Assembly: GCA_050291245.1 (NCBI GenBank)
Contig: JBNKJP010000054.1
Span: 29,895-93,894, forward strand
Length of the DNA stretch: 64,000 nt
Source of the DNA: Thiodiazotropha sp050291245
Lineage (GTDB): Bacteria > Pseudomonadota > Gammaproteobacteria > Chromatiales > Chromatiaceae
Reading direction: 5' to 3'
In this document: positions 17,148 to 24,792 of the stretch, piece by piece
Position numbering within the stretch: position 1 is the first letter of the stretch
Layout of the letters: each line of letters starts with the position of its first letter
The notes under the pieces: model-generated
Told to the model about the DNA's origin: nothing
The model's database searches: none
Seen by the model: only the letters and a program-made list of their open reading frames with translations
Program-made: the position numbers and the translations under genes

Positions 17148-17163
17148 TGGCACACTCTTCGCT
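17148..17163 (+). promoter_or_regulatory. Sigma-54 promoter of the rsr-Y RNA-rtcBA operon
   Basis: TGGCACACTCTTCGCT matches the sigma-54 consensus TGGCAC-N5-TTGCA with one main deviation (TCGCT). The diagnostic GG and GC are exactly 10 bases apart. Transcription would begin near 17175, about 38 bases before the rsr start. The upstream 130 bases are AT-rich, suited to an activator bound at a distance. RtcR (1577-3169) is the expected activator. Confidence 0.8.
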
Positions 17164-17212
17164 ATTATCCAAGCGACTTAGAAATATTTTGTTCTAACCA
17201 AGGAACGACACG

Positions 17213-18766
17213 ATGGCTAACAAGATGCTTTTTTCCGCCGCCTCCCGGCAATCGCCGAAGACCGATAGCTTTAACGAAGCGGGCGGCTCCGCCTATCAGC
17301 TGAGTGCAAAACACGCCCTGGCCCAGTACGCGGTGACCGGTTGTTTAAACGGCACTTACTACGCCGGCGCGCAAACCCAGTTGGAGCAGGTGATCGCATT
17401 GTGCGCACAGGTCGAGTCGGAGTTCATCGCCCGTACTGCGATCTGGTGTCGCCGTCATGGAGGCATGAAGGATATGCCGGCACTGCTGTGTGCCATCCTG
17501 GCCGAGCGCGGTAGCGATTGGCTGCCGAGCGCCTTCGTCCCGGTCATCGATAACGGCCGCATGCTACGCAACTTCGTACAGATCTTGCGCAGTGGCGCAG
17601 TGGGGAGAAAGTCCCTTGGAACCCGACCGAAGCGTCTGGTGCAACAGTGGCTGAACCAGGCCAGCGAACAGCAACTGCTGGCCGCCGCGCTGGGTAATGC
17701 GCCATCACTGGCCGATGTGGTGAAGATGGTCCATCCAAAGCCGTCGGAAGCCTGGCGCTCGGCCTTCTTCGCCTGGCTGATCGGTAAACCCTACGATGTG
17801 GCGTCACTGCCGGATGCTGTGCTCAGCTTCGAGCGCTTCAAACGTGAAGGAGGAAAACTGCCCAAGGTGCCATTTCAGATGTTGACCTCGCTGCCCCTGA
17901 GCGAGTCGCAATGGGCAACCCTGGCGCAACGCGGAGGCTGGCAGATGGTGCGGATGAACCTCAACAGCTTCCAGCGCCACGGGGTGTTCCAGCAGCCGAA
18001 GATGATCAAGAAGCTGGCACGGCGCTTGGCGGACGCGGAGTCCATCCGCAAGGCCCGGGCGTTTCCCTACCAGTTGCTGACGGCCTATCAGTCGGCATCC
18101 GGGGTGCCGGAACCGATACGCCGGGCGTTGAAGCAGGCGATGGAAATCGCCCTGAGTAACGTGCCGGAACTGCCGGGACGGGTGGTGGTATGCCCCGATG
18201 TATCGGGATCGATGCACAGTCCCGCAACCGGCTGGCGACGGGGTGCAACCACTGCGACCCGCTGTATCGATGTGGCGGCACTGATCGCCGCGGCCTTCCT
18301 GCGCAAGGACCGCCGCACCCGGGTGCTGCCCTTCGACTGGGAGGTTTCCCGGGTGCGTATCGATGCGGATGCGGGAGTGATGGAAAACGCCACCCGCCTG
18401 GCCTCGATCGGTGGCGGAGGGACCGATTGCAGCGCCCCGCTGAAGTGGTTGAACAGGCACCGGGAGCAGGCCGATCTGGTGCTGTTGGTGTCGGACAACG
18501 AGTCCTGGGTCGGATCCGGTCGGCATGCCTCCAGCGAGGTGATGCACGAGTGGACCCGGTTCCGGCAACGCAACCCGGCGGCCCGGTTGGTTTGTCTCGA
18601 CATCCAACCCTACGCCACCACCCAAGCACCGGAGCGTGAGGATATCCTCAACATCGGCGGCTTCAGTGATGCGGTCTTTACCCTGATCGAGCAGTTCGCC
18701 AGGGGACAGATGCAGGCGGGACACTGGGTTGGCGTAATCGAACGCCAACCGCTGGCAACCGCGTAG
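17213..18766 (+). CDS. rsr: Rsr, bacterial Ro60 (TROVE domain) RNA-binding protein
   Basis: A 517-residue Ro60 homologue. Residues ~20-310 are the TROVE domain of helical HEAT-like repeats that forms a ring and binds Y RNAs and RNA ends. Residues ~320-510 are a von Willebrand A-like domain with a MIDAS motif DVSGSM near residues 329-334 and a conserved Thr/Asp region GGGGTDCSAPL. In Salmonella and Deinococcus, Ro proteins work with Y RNA and polynucleotide phosphorylase in RNA quality control. It is first in the operon with rtcB and rtcA, behind a sigma-54 promoter. The ATG follows AAGGAACGAC. Confidence 0.95.
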   Translation: MANKMLFSAASRQSPKTDSFNEAGGSAYQLSAKHALAQYAVTGCLNGTYYAGAQTQLEQVIALCAQVESEFIARTAIWCRRHGGMKDMPALLCAILAERGSDWLPSAFVPVIDNGRMLRNFVQILRSGAVGRKSLGTRPKRLVQQWLNQASEQQLLAAALGNAPSLADVVKMVHPKPSEAWRSAFFAWLIGKPYDVASLPDAVLSFERFKREGGKLPKVPFQMLTSLPLSESQWATLAQRGGWQMVRMNLNSFQRHGVFQQPKMIKKLARRLADAESIRKARAFPYQLLTAYQSASGVPEPIRRALKQAMEIALSNVPELPGRVVVCPDVSGSMHSPATGWRRGATTATRCIDVAALIAAAFLRKDRRTRVLPFDWEVSRVRIDADAGVMENATRLASIGGGGTDCSAPLKWLNRHREQADLVLLVSDNESWVGSGRHASSEVMHEWTRFRQRNPAARLVCLDIQPYATTQAPEREDILNIGGFSDAVFTLIEQFARGQMQAGHWVGVIERQPLATA

Positions 18767-18771
18767 GAAGA

Positions 18772-18795
18772 GGAGCGGGCAATGGGGCCCGCTCC
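18772..18795 (+). terminator. Strong hairpin just after rsr
   Basis: GGAGCGGGC (18772-18780) pairs fully with GCCCGCTCC (18787-18795) around a 6-base loop, starting 5 bases after the rsr stop. No T-run follows, so it is probably not a full terminator. It may protect the rsr mRNA end or separate rsr from the Y RNAs during processing. Confidence 0.5.
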
Positions 18796-18808
18796 GTCTG
18801 ACGATTTC

Positions 18809-18936
18809 GGGCGAATGCAGGTGGAACTACATCGCTATTAACGACGTGGTCGCGGGTTCGAATCCCGCCACCTCCACTACGACGGGGGTGTAGCTCAGTC
18901 TGGTAGAGCACGACGTTTCACCGCTCCTTGTCGCCC
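18809..18936 (+). ncRNA. YrlA-like Y RNA 1 with circularly permuted tRNA-like module
   Basis: The ends pair: GGGCGA (18809-18814) with TCGCCC (18931-18936). A second helix GGTG (18820-18823)/CACC (18919-18922) follows an internal loop. The middle is a tRNA mimic with its parts in permuted order: T-arm GCGGG-TTCGAAT-CCCGC (18852-18868), acceptor 3' strand CACCTCC (18869-18875), 8-base loop, acceptor 5' strand GGGGGTG (18884-18890), TA, then D-arm GCTC-AGTCTGGTA-GAGC (18893-18909). AACGACGT (18840-18847) and ACGACGTT (18910-18917) close the module as an 8-pair stem with one mismatch. Bacterial Y RNAs bind Ro through the end helix and mimic tRNA in the module. The location between rsr and rtcB is the known one. 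Confidence 0.85.
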
Positions 18937-18966
18937 ACCTATTTTATTACTCGAACTGAGGCACCT

Positions 18967-19074
18967 CGTTCCCACGCTCTGCGTGGGAATGCAGACCCGG
19001 CCTGATCCGAACACATCAGACCAGGGCAATATCACATGGCTCAGGTATGCGTTCCCACGCGGAGCGTGGGAACG
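18967..19074. repeat. REPIN-like element, copy 2
   Basis: An inverted-orientation copy of the element at 1384-1488: palindrome GTTCCCACGC-TCT-GCGTGGGAAT on the left and GTTCCCACGC-GGA-GCGTGGGAAC on the right, about 60 bases apart. Inner borders read ATGCAGAC and GTATGCG, the reverse of copy 1. It lies between the two Y-RNA candidates, so it is transcribed within the operon and would fold as a long stem-loop. Confidence 0.75.
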
Positions 19075-19106
19075 AGATACAGCCAGGAGTGAATGGAAAC
19101 AGTTTC

Positions 19107-19237
19107 GCGGCGAATGCCGATGGCGCTACTTGGTAAACGCACCTTGCTTGCAAGGTCCCGCAAGGGGTCCGGGTTCAAACCCCGGTCCGGCTTCGGCCGG
19201 GTGGCGAAATAATCGCGGCATCGAACCTGGTCGCCGC
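19107..19237 (+). ncRNA. Y RNA 2 candidate with tRNA-Leu-like core
   Basis: The ends pair: GCGGCGA (19107-19113) with TCGCCGC (19231-19237). A second helix CGATG (19118-19122)/CATCG (19219-19223) lies across an internal loop. Y RNA 1 has the same plan and shares GGCGAATGC on its 5' side, while its second helix differs on both strands, as expected for compensatory change. Inside are a D-like arm GCG-...TTGGTA...-CGC (19123-19140), a hairpin ACCTTG-CTTG-CAAGGT, a small arm CCC-GCAA-GGG, a T-arm CCGGG-TTCAAAC-CCCGG (19169-19185) and a 6-pair acceptor-like stem closed by TTCG (19186-19201). The anticodon loop is too short for a working tRNA. It ends 40 bases before rtcB. Confidence 0.7.
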
Positions 19238-19277
19238 ACTTAGGGACTTCTACACACCCATACAATGGAGCAGGAAG

Positions 19278-20498
19278 ATGAAAACTGGAAATTACGACGT
19301 AATGCAGGCCGGCCAGGGATATCCGGTCAAGATGTGGACCCAGGGAGTGCCGGTGGATGAAAAGGCCAAGGGGCAGTTGCTGAACGCATCCCGTCTGCCC
19401 TTCATCCATAAATGGATCGCGGTGATGCCCGATGTGCATGTGGGCAAGGGGGCAACCATTGGCTCGGTGATTCCCACTCGGGGAGCGATCATCCCCGCGG
19501 CGGTGGGCGTCGATATCGGCTGTGGCATGATGGCGGTACGTACCAGCCTGCAGGCGGGCGATCTGCCGGACAATCTGGCGCCGATGCGCAGTGCCATTGA
19601 ACAGGCGGTGCCCCACGGCCGAACCAAGGGTCGGCGCGACAACGGCTCCTGGGGTACATCGCCGGCTCAGGTCGACGCCGTGTGGCAGGAACTGATGGAA
19701 CCCTTCGGGCGTATCGTGGAAAAATATCCCCGCCTGAAGAACACCAACAACCATGTTCACCTGGGAACCCTGGGAACCGGCAACCACTTCATCGAAGTTT
19801 GCCTGGATGAACACGAGGCGGTCTGGGTCATGCTCCACTCGGGGTCGCGGGGCGTCGGCAACGCCATCGGCAACCTGTTCATCGAACAGGCCAAGGAGGA
19901 TATGCGAACCTGGCACATCACCCCGCCGGACCGGGATCTGGCCTATCTGCCGGAGGGAACCGAGCATTTCGACGACTACGTCGAGGCAGTGGGCTGGGCG
20001 CAGCATTTCGCCCGCCGCAACCGTGAGTTGATGATGGCGGCGACCCTGGGCGCACTGCGTAAGGTCATCAGCAAGCCCTTCGGGGCCGACAGCATGGCGG
20101 TCAACTGTCATCACAACTATGTGCAGCAGGAAGAACACTATGGTGAGAAAGTGTGGGTAACACGCAAGGGTGCGGTCCGCGCCGGCGCGGGGGAGTTGGG
20201 TATCATTCCGGGGAGCATGGGTGCGCGTTCCTATATTGTGCGCGGAAAAGGTAATGCGGAGAGTTTCTGCTCCTGTTCCCACGGTGCGGGTCGAGTCTAC
20301 TCCCGCACGGAAGCCAAGCGTCGTTTCACCCTGGAGGACCAGAAGCAGGCGACCGAAGGCGTGGAGTGCCGCAAGGACAGCGCTGTGATCGACGAAATCC
20401 CGATGGCTTACAAGGACATCGATGCGGTGATCCATGCTCAGCGGGATCTGGTGGAAGTGGTACATACCCTGCGGCAGGTGGTCTGCGTCAAGGGATAG
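19278..20498 (+). CDS. rtcB: RtcB, GTP-dependent RNA ligase
   Basis: A 406-residue RtcB. The enzyme joins 2',3'-cyclic-phosphate or 3'-phosphate RNA ends to 5'-OH ends using GTP and Mn2+. Metal-site and active-site motifs seen: MPDVHVGKG, VGVDIGCGM, LGTGNHFIE, HSGSRGVGN, NCHHNY and the SHGAGR stretch containing the guanylylated His. Length is usual for the proteobacterial type. The ATG follows GGAGCAGGAAG. It lies 40 bases after Y RNA 2 and 15 bases before rtcA, and is expected to be transcribed from the sigma-54 promoter before rsr. Confidence 0.97.
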   Translation: MKTGNYDVMQAGQGYPVKMWTQGVPVDEKAKGQLLNASRLPFIHKWIAVMPDVHVGKGATIGSVIPTRGAIIPAAVGVDIGCGMMAVRTSLQAGDLPDNLAPMRSAIEQAVPHGRTKGRRDNGSWGTSPAQVDAVWQELMEPFGRIVEKYPRLKNTNNHVHLGTLGTGNHFIEVCLDEHEAVWVMLHSGSRGVGNAIGNLFIEQAKEDMRTWHITPPDRDLAYLPEGTEHFDDYVEAVGWAQHFARRNRELMMAATLGALRKVISKPFGADSMAVNCHHNYVQQEEHYGEKVWVTRKGAVRAGAGELGIIPGSMGARSYIVRGKGNAESFCSCSHGAGRVYSRTEAKRRFTLEDQKQATEGVECRKDSAVIDEIPMAYKDIDAVIHAQRDLVEVVHTLRQVVCVKG

Positions 20499-20513
20499 GA
20501 CAGATACAGTCAA

Positions 20514-21545
20514 ATGAACGATTCAATCAACCTCATCACCATTGACGGTTCCCTGGGCGAAGGGGGCGGACAGGTGCTGCGAAGCGCTTTATCCCTGTCG
20601 TTGATTACCGGCCGCCCCCTGCGCATGGACAACATCCGCGCCAAGCGCAATAAGCCCGGGCTGATGCGTCAGCACCTCACCGCCGTGCAAGCCGCCGCGA
20701 CGATCAGTGCGGCGGAGGTAGAGGGCGCCGGTGCGGGCTCGCAATCCCTGCTGTTTCTACCACAGACCGTCAAGGGGGGTGATTACCGCTTCGCCATCGG
20801 CACCGCGGGTAGCTGCACGCTGGTGCTGCAGACCGTCTTGCCGGCCCTGTTAGCCACGGGGGTTGAGGCGCGGCTGCAACTCAGCGGCGGCACCCACAAC
20901 CCAATGGCGCCCCCTGCTGACTTCCTGCAACACGCCTATCTGCCCCTGCTTCGGCAAATGGGCGCCGATGTCGAGTTGAGCCTGTCGCGGCATGGCTTTT
21001 ATCCTGCGGGCGGAGGGGAATTGGAGCTGGGATTGGCAGCGGGGAACCCGTTGCAACCCCTCTCCCTTTCTGAACGGGGCGCACTGCGACAGGCTCGCGC
21101 CGAGGCGTTGATCGCCGCCCTGCCCGCGCAGATCGGCGAACGGGAGTTAGAGACCCTGCGCCGCACCCTGAGCTGGGATCCGTCCCAGCTCCATCTGCGG
21201 GGCATCAGCAACAGTCAGGGACCCGGAAACGCCCTGGTAGCCACGCTTGAGTATGAGCATGTCACCGAGGTCTTCACAGCCTTTGGCGAAAAACGGGTCA
21301 GTGCCGAGAAAGTAGCGGGCAAACTCTGTCGCCAGATCAAGGCCTATCAGAAAAACAACGCACCGGTAGGGCCCCATCTCGCTGATCAGCTGCTGCTGCC
21401 ATTGGCGATCGCGGGCGGTGAGTTTGTCACCGGGAAGCCGACCCAACATACCCTGACCAACATGGAGACCATCAATGCCTTTATCCCCGGTTGCCTCGCC
21501 AGCCAAGAAACGGCCGACGGAATGACGCGGATATTTCGCCGATAG
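20514..21545 (+). CDS. rtcA: RtcA, RNA 3'-terminal phosphate cyclase
   Basis: A 343-residue RtcA, which uses ATP to turn RNA 3'-phosphates into 2',3'-cyclic phosphates. Seen: N-terminal DGSLGEGGGQVLRSALSLS, the RAKRNKPGLMRQHL signature and the conserved GTAGSCTLVLQT; the catalytic His is in GPHLADQLL near residue 289. Length is typical. It ends the operon and converges with the gene at 21553-22305, leaving only 7 bases between the stops, so no terminator is visible. Confidence 0.96.
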   Translation: MNDSINLITIDGSLGEGGGQVLRSALSLSLITGRPLRMDNIRAKRNKPGLMRQHLTAVQAAATISAAEVEGAGAGSQSLLFLPQTVKGGDYRFAIGTAGSCTLVLQTVLPALLATGVEARLQLSGGTHNPMAPPADFLQHAYLPLLRQMGADVELSLSRHGFYPAGGGELELGLAAGNPLQPLSLSERGALRQARAEALIAALPAQIGERELETLRRTLSWDPSQLHLRGISNSQGPGNALVATLEYEHVTEVFTAFGEKRVSAEKVAGKLCRQIKAYQKNNAPVGPHLADQLLLPLAIAGGEFVTGKPTQHTLTNMETINAFIPGCLASQETADGMTRIFRR

Positions 21546-21552
21546 GCAGGGC

Positions 21553-22305
21553 TCAGAACAACACCAGTGGCTCGCCCAATTCGAGGCCCAGCAGACTTGC
21601 GGCGCTGTCGCGATTCACCGCAAGCTCTACCAGGCCTAGGGAATTCCGATACCAAAATGGCACTCCCTGCGGTACATCGCTAAACGTCCGTGCGTAGCGC
21701 AACGATTGGCCATTGATAGACAAAACCCTGTTGTCAGCCACATCTTCTGCGACGATACCGGTCATGGCATTGCCGTAGTGATCGATATAGATAATCTTGT
21801 TGCGTTCAAGATCTGTTTGAAAACCGGACATCTCTTCCCGCTTCAGCGCACTTCCCCTGACCTCCTCCCCATTCGCCAATTTGGCCGCAACCGGCGCAAA
21901 AAGATCTCTGCCATGAAAACTCTCGGAGAGCTGTTCGGGTCGCCATTCAATAATCTCGATCTCACACTCCTCAGCATTTTGTACCATCGGCACGAAGAGA
22001 CCGTTATCGGGACCCACAAAACTATTTCGGCGGGTCCGTACCATGAGTGGTTGTCTTTCTCCTCCAACCCCCGGGTCCACCACGGCCAAAAACAGCGTGG
22101 ACGGGGGCATGTGATCACACAGACGGGACAGCAACAGCCCCGCGGCCTGAGCATCGAACATGGGAGCGTCTGTCATGAGTGTGACGTGCGGCGTATTCGG
22201 AGTCTGTACCGCGAGTACCGCGGCCATCTGACCCTGATACGGACCGTTGGAGCCAAAGTCAGTAAAACTGGCGATGAGATCAATCTCGGAGTTTCTAAAC
22301 TGCAT
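21553..22305 (-). CDS. SAM hydroxide adenosyltransferase (DUF62 family)
   Basis: A 250-residue DUF62 protein. Family members hydrolyse S-adenosylmethionine to adenosine and methionine, and are related to the SAM-dependent fluorinase and chlorinase. Motifs seen: ASFTDFGSNGPYQGQM near the N-terminus, VVDPGVGGER, VGPDNGLFVP and FHGRDLFAPVAAKL (the Asp/Arg/His set of the hydroxide transferases). The domain ends with a beta-barrel part (YIDHYGNAMTGI). It faces rtcA with no operon partner. The physiological role of the family is not firmly known. Confidence 0.9.
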   Translation of the reverse strand: MQFRNSEIDLIASFTDFGSNGPYQGQMAAVLAVQTPNTPHVTLMTDAPMFDAQAAGLLLSRLCDHMPPSTLFLAVVDPGVGGERQPLMVRTRRNSFVGPDNGLFVPMVQNAEECEIEIIEWRPEQLSESFHGRDLFAPVAAKLANGEEVRGSALKREEMSGFQTDLERNKIIYIDHYGNAMTGIVAEDVADNRVLSINGQSLRYARTFSDVPQGVPFWYRNSLGLVELAVNRDSAASLLGLELGEPLVLF

Positions 22306-22542
22306 GTCGGCGGATTTGTGAGTATGGCCCTAGTTGCATAGGCGTTTTTCTTAACCGCAAATGTACGCCAATCACCGCAAATTTGCGCCAATGGAATCAG
22401 TAATTAATTAGCGGTTCTTCTTCTCTTGCTCTGACACCCTGCCCTCCCTAACACCCCTGCAAATAATATTTTTTAGCCAATAATACTAGGCAATTTATGA
22501 ATAATATCCCTAAAATGCCTAATATGATTGGCATTGTAGACG

Positions 22543-22792
22543 ATGAAAAAACGCCCTGGACTCTCTCGGAAAGGCGCTCAGAATCAACCGCAAACGCCGA
22601 GGCGACAGTCAGGCTGATGCGGCGGACCGTTGTGGGGTAAGCCGGGAAACCTATCGGCAAATGGAACAGGGCAGACCCGGTTCCGGCATTGGCCATTGGA
22701 TTCGGGCAATCAGACTCTATGGCGACCTGAGCCAACTGGAAACCCTCTTCCCGACCTCGCTGTTCGATCAACTCCCGGATGGTAGAAAATGA
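22543..22792 (+). pseudogene. hipB-like antitoxin, frameshifted
   Basis: The HTH frame reads ALRINRKRRGDSQADAADR, CGVSRETYRQMEQG and ends LFDQLPDGRK, a HipB/XRE-type DNA-binding protein of ~80 residues. It has no start in frame: a stop (TGA) directly precedes KNALDSL. The only ATG (22543) is in another frame, and deleting one A from the run of six after it would restore MKNALDSLGKALRI. So either a one-base indel or a +1 shift is needed. The stop overlaps the start of the HipA fragment (ATGA), as in real hipBA operons. Confidence 0.7.
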
Positions 22793-23010
22793 TTCACCTT
22801 TATGTGTGGTTCAAGCCCCCGAACGACCCGCCTTTGAGGATTGGTGAGATTGTTGTATCAGACCCGGACACACAGCATGGCGGACACATGCGGGGGGAGT
22901 TCCGATATGCACCGGAGTATCTCGAAAATCCCAAGGCATTCGCCCTGGATCCGCTGCATCTTCCCCTGACCCCCTCTCCCGCACGTACTGAAAACCCGGC
23001 AAGGACTTAA
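22789..23010 (+). pseudogene. Truncated HipA N-terminal domain
   Basis: A 73-codon frame whose residues 5-60 match the start of HipA-type kinases (IGEIVVSDPDTQHGG, FRYAPEYLENP, FALDPLHLPL). HipA is about 400-440 residues, so over 80% is missing: the kinase core with its ATP and catalytic motifs is gone, and the last ~12 residues are unrelated. With the broken hipB upstream this is a dead toxin-antitoxin pair. The next gene (23020) is convergent. Confidence 0.75.
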
Positions 23011-23019
23011 GAAATCTCT

Positions 23020-24786
23020 TCAGGCGGGTCGCATTTCGATTTCGGATTCAGAATAGGTGTAGCAGCGCGTCTCACCCTTTGCCGGGCTATGGCTGATGGT
23101 AAATCCCTTGCTCTCAAGATCGGCTTTCAAAGTGACAATATCATCCTCGAGTGACCAGCTCATTTCCAACCTGTTCGGCGGGGTGTCAGCCACATGCAGG
23201 GCGCCATTGAAGGCCGCCGCGGTGTTACGCAGACGGATCATCTCCAACTGATCGAGCACCACCGCGCTTTGCAGCCCTTCCGCCACCCGTTCGTGGGTCA
23301 GGGTGGTGCGGTTGATCTCCTTGTGGCCAGCAGCCCCTCCCCTGTCCGCCGCCGCATAATCGTTCTTGCCGGCGAAAAGATCCAGATACCAGACCTGCGG
23401 AATCCCGGGCATGAAGAGCTGGATGGCCCGCGCCAGCCGCAGCTTCTGTTCATCCTCGCCCAATGCGCTGAAGTAGGTGGCATTAACCTGGTAGTAGGCG
23501 ATCTCTTTACCGTCCGCGCCGAACAGATTCTTCACCCGGCCACCCCGTTTGAGTACCCGTTCGATGGTGGCGTCGATTTCGCTCTTGTCCAGCAGCCCCG
23601 GCTGGTAACCCTCCCCGGTTTCGAAACCATCCAGATCCAGCATGGGAATCCCGTCGTGGCAACCCAGCATGTTGACCGTACGAATCCCCTGGGTCCGGAT
23701 CTCTTCGATCCAGCGTAACAGGTAGGTATTGCGCCCTCTATCCAGCGCGTCCAGCAACAGGCCGGGGAGGAAAAAATCGTAAATGGGATAGCCCGCCTTC
23801 GCGACCGCGGTGTGCAGCTGTTTGCCATACTGGGCATGAATTTCGGGTAACAGGGTCAACTGATTTGCCTCGGCAATGGTCTTGAGGCGATCGAGATAAT
23901 CCCAGGTTCCCGGAGTATTGAAGAAATTGCTCAGCCCCGGCCTTTTATGCAGATAGGCGAAGGCATCGAGACGAATCAACCGGGCACCAAAATCGGCCAG
24001 CCGTTTCAGGGTCTCCGCATAGAACGCCCACACCACGTCCGATTCGGCATTGAGATCCATCTGACCCAGGTAGCGCCGCTTGGATTCGACGATGTCGATC
24101 ACCGAGGCTAAGTAATCCTGGTAGGGACCCAAATCAACCCGCCGAAAATCCTCACCGGCGGCAATTCTACCATTCACCTGATCGAGGATGTTTTGCACCG
24201 CCTCGGGTGGGAGCATGCGAAGGTGTTTGAGGTCATCAGCTTCCAGCCCACGATAGTTGATCTGTTGATAGAAGGTGTTCCAATAGGGCCGTTCCGAACC
24301 ATCGGGAAAGCGGACAAACAGGATGGGAAGCCCCGGTTTGCGCATGAACAGCTGATTGAGGTGCGCTTCATTTGGAACGACATACCCCTCCTCGCCCATC
24401 TCCCCTTCGCCTTCCCAAAATCGGTTCCAATCGATGAAAAAGTCGCGATAGCGCGAGTGATCCCCCTTCGCCAACATGTCCAGAAACTGGGGAGAACGCA
24501 CCGAAAGATGATTCAGCACCAGGTCGAATTTGAGCACGATATTCAGCTCTTTCAGGGCCTGAAGATCCGCTTCCGAAACCAGATCGTCGTTGAGCTCATA
24601 ACGGTTGATGGAAAACCCGCGATCCAGATCGCTTTGGAAGAAGGTCGGCAGGATGTAGAACAGAGAAAAGGCGTTATGCAGTTCCGGCCGCTGCAACAGT
24701 GAAACGGTATCGCTGAGTCTGTTTCCTATACTGTCCGGATAGGCATTGAACATTACCCCATTGGGCAAGGATCGCTCAAACATCAA
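23020..24786 (-). CDS. GH13 sugar phosphorylase-like enzyme (sucrose phosphorylase family)
   Basis: A 588-residue alpha-amylase-superfamily enzyme resembling GH13_18 sucrose/glucosylglycerate phosphorylases. Catalytic features: FDLVLNHLS early in the barrel, nucleophile Asp~274 in RLIRLDAFAY, acid/base Glu~315 in LLPEIHAQYG, and the HD pair near 377 in GCHDGIPMLDL. PGIPQVWYLDLFAG near 460 is also typical. No signal peptide, so cytoplasmic. The substrate cannot be told from sequence alone; phosphorolysis of sucrose or a glucosyl compatible solute is likely. It may form a unit with the lipoprotein gene just upstream (6-base gap). Confidence 0.88.
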   Translation of the reverse strand: MMFERSLPNGVMFNAYPDSIGNRLSDTVSLLQRPELHNAFSLFYILPTFFQSDLDRGFSINRYELNDDLVSEADLQALKELNIVLKFDLVLNHLSVRSPQFLDMLAKGDHSRYRDFFIDWNRFWEGEGEMGEEGYVVPNEAHLNQLFMRKPGLPILFVRFPDGSERPYWNTFYQQINYRGLEADDLKHLRMLPPEAVQNILDQVNGRIAAGEDFRRVDLGPYQDYLASVIDIVESKRRYLGQMDLNAESDVVWAFYAETLKRLADFGARLIRLDAFAYLHKRPGLSNFFNTPGTWDYLDRLKTIAEANQLTLLPEIHAQYGKQLHTAVAKAGYPIYDFFLPGLLLDALDRGRNTYLLRWIEEIRTQGIRTVNMLGCHDGIPMLDLDGFETGEGYQPGLLDKSEIDATIERVLKRGGRVKNLFGADGKEIAYYQVNATYFSALGEDEQKLRLARAIQLFMPGIPQVWYLDLFAGKNDYAAADRGGAAGHKEINRTTLTHERVAEGLQSAVVLDQLEMIRLRNTAAAFNGALHVADTPPNRLEMSWSLEDDIVTLKADLESKGFTISHSPAKGETRCYTYSESEIEMRPA

Positions 24787-24792
24787 ATCTCC

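Noticed and set aside
18841..19200. Ordinary tRNA genes
   Set aside because: The first has T-arm before D-arm and no anticodon arm; the second lacks a proper anticodon loop and acceptor stem. Both are better read as Y-RNA modules.
22448..22771. 107-residue minus-strand frame
   Set aside because: It is the reverse of the hipB helix-turn-helix region, which has recognisable family sequence on the plus strand.
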